In this document: positions 14,081 to 15,514 of the stretch, piece after piece
Position numbering within the stretch: position 1 is the stretch's first letter
Layout: each line of letters starts with the position of its first letter
From: Dokdonella_A sp035545255
Lineage (GTDB): Bacteria > Pseudomonadota > Gammaproteobacteria > Xanthomonadales > Rhodanobacteraceae
Direction of reading: 5' to 3'
NCBI GenBank assembly: GCA_035545255.1
Contig: DASZYR010000075.1
Span: 1-15,514, forward strand
Length of the DNA: 15,514 bases
The notes under the pieces: generated by a model
Database searches by the model: none
What the model saw: the letters and a program-made list of their open reading frames with translations, nothing else
Told to the model about the DNA's origin: nothing
Translations under genes and position numbers: made by a program

Positions 14081-14760
14081 TCGCGCAGCCGCCTCGCGAT
14101 CGCAGGCCGCGACAACAGCGCGAACACGATGCCGATCAGGAAGCCCGCGATGTGCGTCCACCACGCGACCTCGCCGAACGCGGGGCCGACGTAGGTGAAG
14201 ACGAGCTGCAAGCCGGCCCAGAAGCCGATCAGCAGCGGCGCCGGGATGCGCACGAATTCGAGGAAGAGCCCGAGCGGCAGCACGAGCCCGAGCCGGGCGC
14301 GCGGAAACAGCGCGAGATAGGCGCCGACGATCGCGGAAACGGCGCCGCTGGAGCCCACGATCGGCGCGCTCGTGCCCGCGAGCGTCAGCGCGCCGACGAG
14401 GTTCGCGAGCGCGCCGCCGACGACGAACAGCGCGAGGAAGCGCCGGAAGCCGAGCGCCCGCTCGGCCGGCACGCCGAAGATGATGAGGAAGAGGAGGTTG
14501 CCCGTCAGGTGCAGCCAGTCCGCATGGATGAAGAGCGCCGTGACGAGCCGCGCCGCGCGCAGTTCGGAAAGCTGCTGCAGCCACGGCGCATTCGGATCGA
14601 GCAGCGTCGAGGGCACCGTGCCCCAGCGGTTGATGACCACGAGCCGGTCCGCGACGGGCAGCGTCGCGAGCCAGAGGAACGCGACGACGCACGCGGCGAC
14701 GATCAAGAGCGTCGCCCAGGGCGGACGCGGTTTGCGGCGGCTTTCGAGCGTGACGAACAT
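14077..14760 (-). CDS. Rhomboid-family intramembrane serine protease
   Basis: This 227-residue polytopic membrane protein has about six hydrophobic segments (near 15-35, 85-100, 107-130, 133-151, 156-170 and 198-217). The catalytic Ser138 is in GSSGA and His203 is in WWTHIAGFLIG, giving the rhomboid Ser-His dyad. HADWLHLTGN with His79, His84 and Asn88 matches the conserved H-x3-H...N loop of the family. Rhomboids cleave transmembrane substrates within the bilayer. No substrate is evident from the neighbours. I see no Shine-Dalgarno before the ATG at 14760. The stop codon TAG comes from the adjoining repeat unit, so the final residues (RRLRE) may not be the ancestral C-terminus. It is oriented like gspB upstream, with 120 bases between them. 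Confidence 0.92.
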   Translation of the reverse strand: MFVTLESRRKPRPPWATLLIVAACVVAFLWLATLPVADRLVVINRWGTVPSTLLDPNAPWLQQLSELRAARLVTALFIHADWLHLTGNLLFLIIFGVPAERALGFRRFLALFVVGGALANLVGALTLAGTSAPIVGSSGAVSAIVGAYLALFPRARLGLVLPLGLFLEFVRIPAPLLIGFWAGLQLVFTYVGPAFGEVAWWTHIAGFLIGIVFALLSRPAIARRLRE

Positions 14761-14790
14761 GGTGAGGGGATTGGAAGCGAGGGGCGAGGG

Positions 14791-14871
14791 ATGGAGTTTG
14801 ATTCGATCGTCCGCGTCCTGAAAAAAGCCGGCACGGTTATCCCGACTTCCGATTTCGCGCCCCCGCCCTGA
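14791..14871 (+). CDS. Possible 26-residue small ORF
   Basis: An ATG at 14791 preceded by GAGGGGCGAGGG opens a 26-codon frame (start MEFDSIVRVLKKAGTVI, end PTSDFAPPP) that stops at 14871, antisense to the gap between rhomboid and gspB. The first half could be amphipathic, and codon use is less GC-biased than around it. Against this, no partner gene follows on the same strand and the length proves nothing. It may be a gene remnant or chance. I do not recognise it. Confidence 0.2.
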   Translation: MEFDSIVRVLKKAGTVIPTSDFAPPP

Positions 14872-14880
14872 CCTTCGCTC

Positions 14881-15514
14881 CTACCGTCCCGTGCTCGGAT
14901 AAAAGAACCGCTGCCCCTTGTATTCGAGCACGATGCCGTCCTGACGGATCTCGCGCAGGACGAGATCCTCTCCGATCTCGTCGCCTTCGACGCGCCGGTC
15001 GCCCTTGATGACGACGAAGCGCTGCTTCGGATCGGCCGAATAGACGTGCATGCTGAGCTCGATCGCCGGCAGGTCCTTGCGCGTCGAATACGGCAGCTCC
15101 CAGACCGTCGGCAGTGCCGGAGTCATCGCCGCCGGACGCGCCGCAGCGGCGGCCGTCTGCTTCGGCGTCTCGGCTTTCGGTGCGGGAGCGCCCGCTTTGG
15201 GCGGGAGAACGTCCGGCTTGGGCACCGCTGCATCGGCCTTGGCCGGAGCATTCACGGCCGGCGGTTTTGCGCTCGCGGCGATCGCACCCGCCGGCGCCGG
15301 CTTCACCGGTGCCGAGGCCGGCTTCGTGCCGGGGCCTGCGTGCGTGGTGTCGCGCGGTGCCGGATTGGCCTTCGCGGGCGCCGCGACCGGACCCGCCGCC
15401 ACCGGCGGCTTGCCGTTCGCGGCCGGCTTCATCGACCGCTCCGGTTTCGCCGGCGGCTTGCGGGCCGGGGCCGGCAGTGCGGTCATCGGCGCCGCCGCGG
15501 GCGGTGTCGCGGCA
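14881..15514 (-). CDS. gspB: GspB-type type II secretion protein, C-terminal part
   Basis: The gene runs out of the window at its 5' end. The frame stays open to 15514, so at least 211 codons are present, and the internal Met at 15486 need not be the start. The visible part is a long Pro/Ala/Lys-rich linker (most of 15120-15514) followed by a compact domain of about 75 residues starting at VWELPYSTRKDLPAIEL. The domain continues with HVYSADPKQRFVVIKG and ends VLEYKGQRFFYPSTGR. This matches the C-terminal domain of GspB/PulB-like assembly proteins, which work with GspA in inserting the secretin of the type II system. A transmembrane helix should lie before the linker, outside the window. The Pro-rich linker is what one expects for crossing the periplasm. 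Only the last domain supports the name. Confidence 0.85.
   Translation of the reverse strand, partial: AATPPAAAPMTALPAPARKPPAKPERSMKPAANGKPPVAAGPVAAPAKANPAPRDTTHAGPGTKPASAPVKPAPAGAIAASAKPPAVNAPAKADAAVPKPDVLPPKAGAPAPKAETPKQTAAAAARPAAMTPALPTVWELPYSTRKDLPAIELSMHVYSADPKQRFVVIKGDRRVEGDEIGEDLVLREIRQDGIVLEYKGQRFFYPSTGR

Noticed and set aside
14828..14835. T-run on the minus strand after gspB (GCCGGCTTTTTT) as a terminator
   Set aside because: I could not find a matching stem directly upstream; GCCGGC pairs only with itself, so there is no convincing hairpin.

Overview
This is a high-GC (roughly mid-60s %) proteobacterial chromosome segment. The gene set fits a gammaproteobacterium of the Xanthomonadales/Nevskiales kind: the ubiE 3' end, gpmI-envC followed by a C-terminal processing protease, a GspB-type type II secretion protein, LuxR/LuxI signalling, many exported peptidases, and REP-like hairpin repeats of the CCCTCTCCCGC...GCGGGAGAGGG type. 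That placement is inferred from gene content and repeat style, not from an alignment.

Layout from left to right. Positions 1-132 hold the end of ubiE. An exported S10 serine carboxypeptidase follows (297-1856, +). A 525-nt stretch without a recognisable gene (1857-2381) contains a 125-bp REP-like element, two strong hairpins and a lux-box-like palindrome. Next is a quorum-sensing pair on the minus strand: an AHL synthase of the LuxI family (2382-2996) downstream of a LuxR-family receptor (3068-3784), with a second, nearly identical lux box between them. The luxR leader and the start of an exported M1 aminopeptidase (4033-5877, +) face away from each other across an AT-richer divergent promoter region. 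An M28 peptidase lipoprotein (6035-7780) and a beta-helix-like repeat protein (7973-8629) are on the minus strand. On the plus strand come gpmI (8753-10282) and envC (10279-11454), which overlap by 4 nt, then a 405-nt island of nested repeats. The S41 protease ctpA (11860-13227) and signal peptidase I lepB (13224-13907) also overlap by 4 nt. A second family of repeats (13941-14080) leads into a rhomboid protease (14077-14760, -) and the C-terminal part of gspB (14881-end, -).

How the genes fit together. Much of the window concerns the envelope and exported proteins. CtpA and LepB process periplasmic or exported proteins, EnvC activates cell-wall amidases, the rhomboid cleaves within the membrane, and GspB belongs to the type II secretion apparatus. 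The S10, M1 and M28 enzymes would degrade peptides from both ends outside the cytoplasm. The LuxI/LuxR pair sits between the S10 and M1 genes.

The most unusual observation is the second lux box at 2325-2340. It lies downstream of luxI and points into a structured region with no recognisable gene. It could be the promoter of an AHL-controlled small RNA or small transcript, but no expression evidence is visible in sequence alone.
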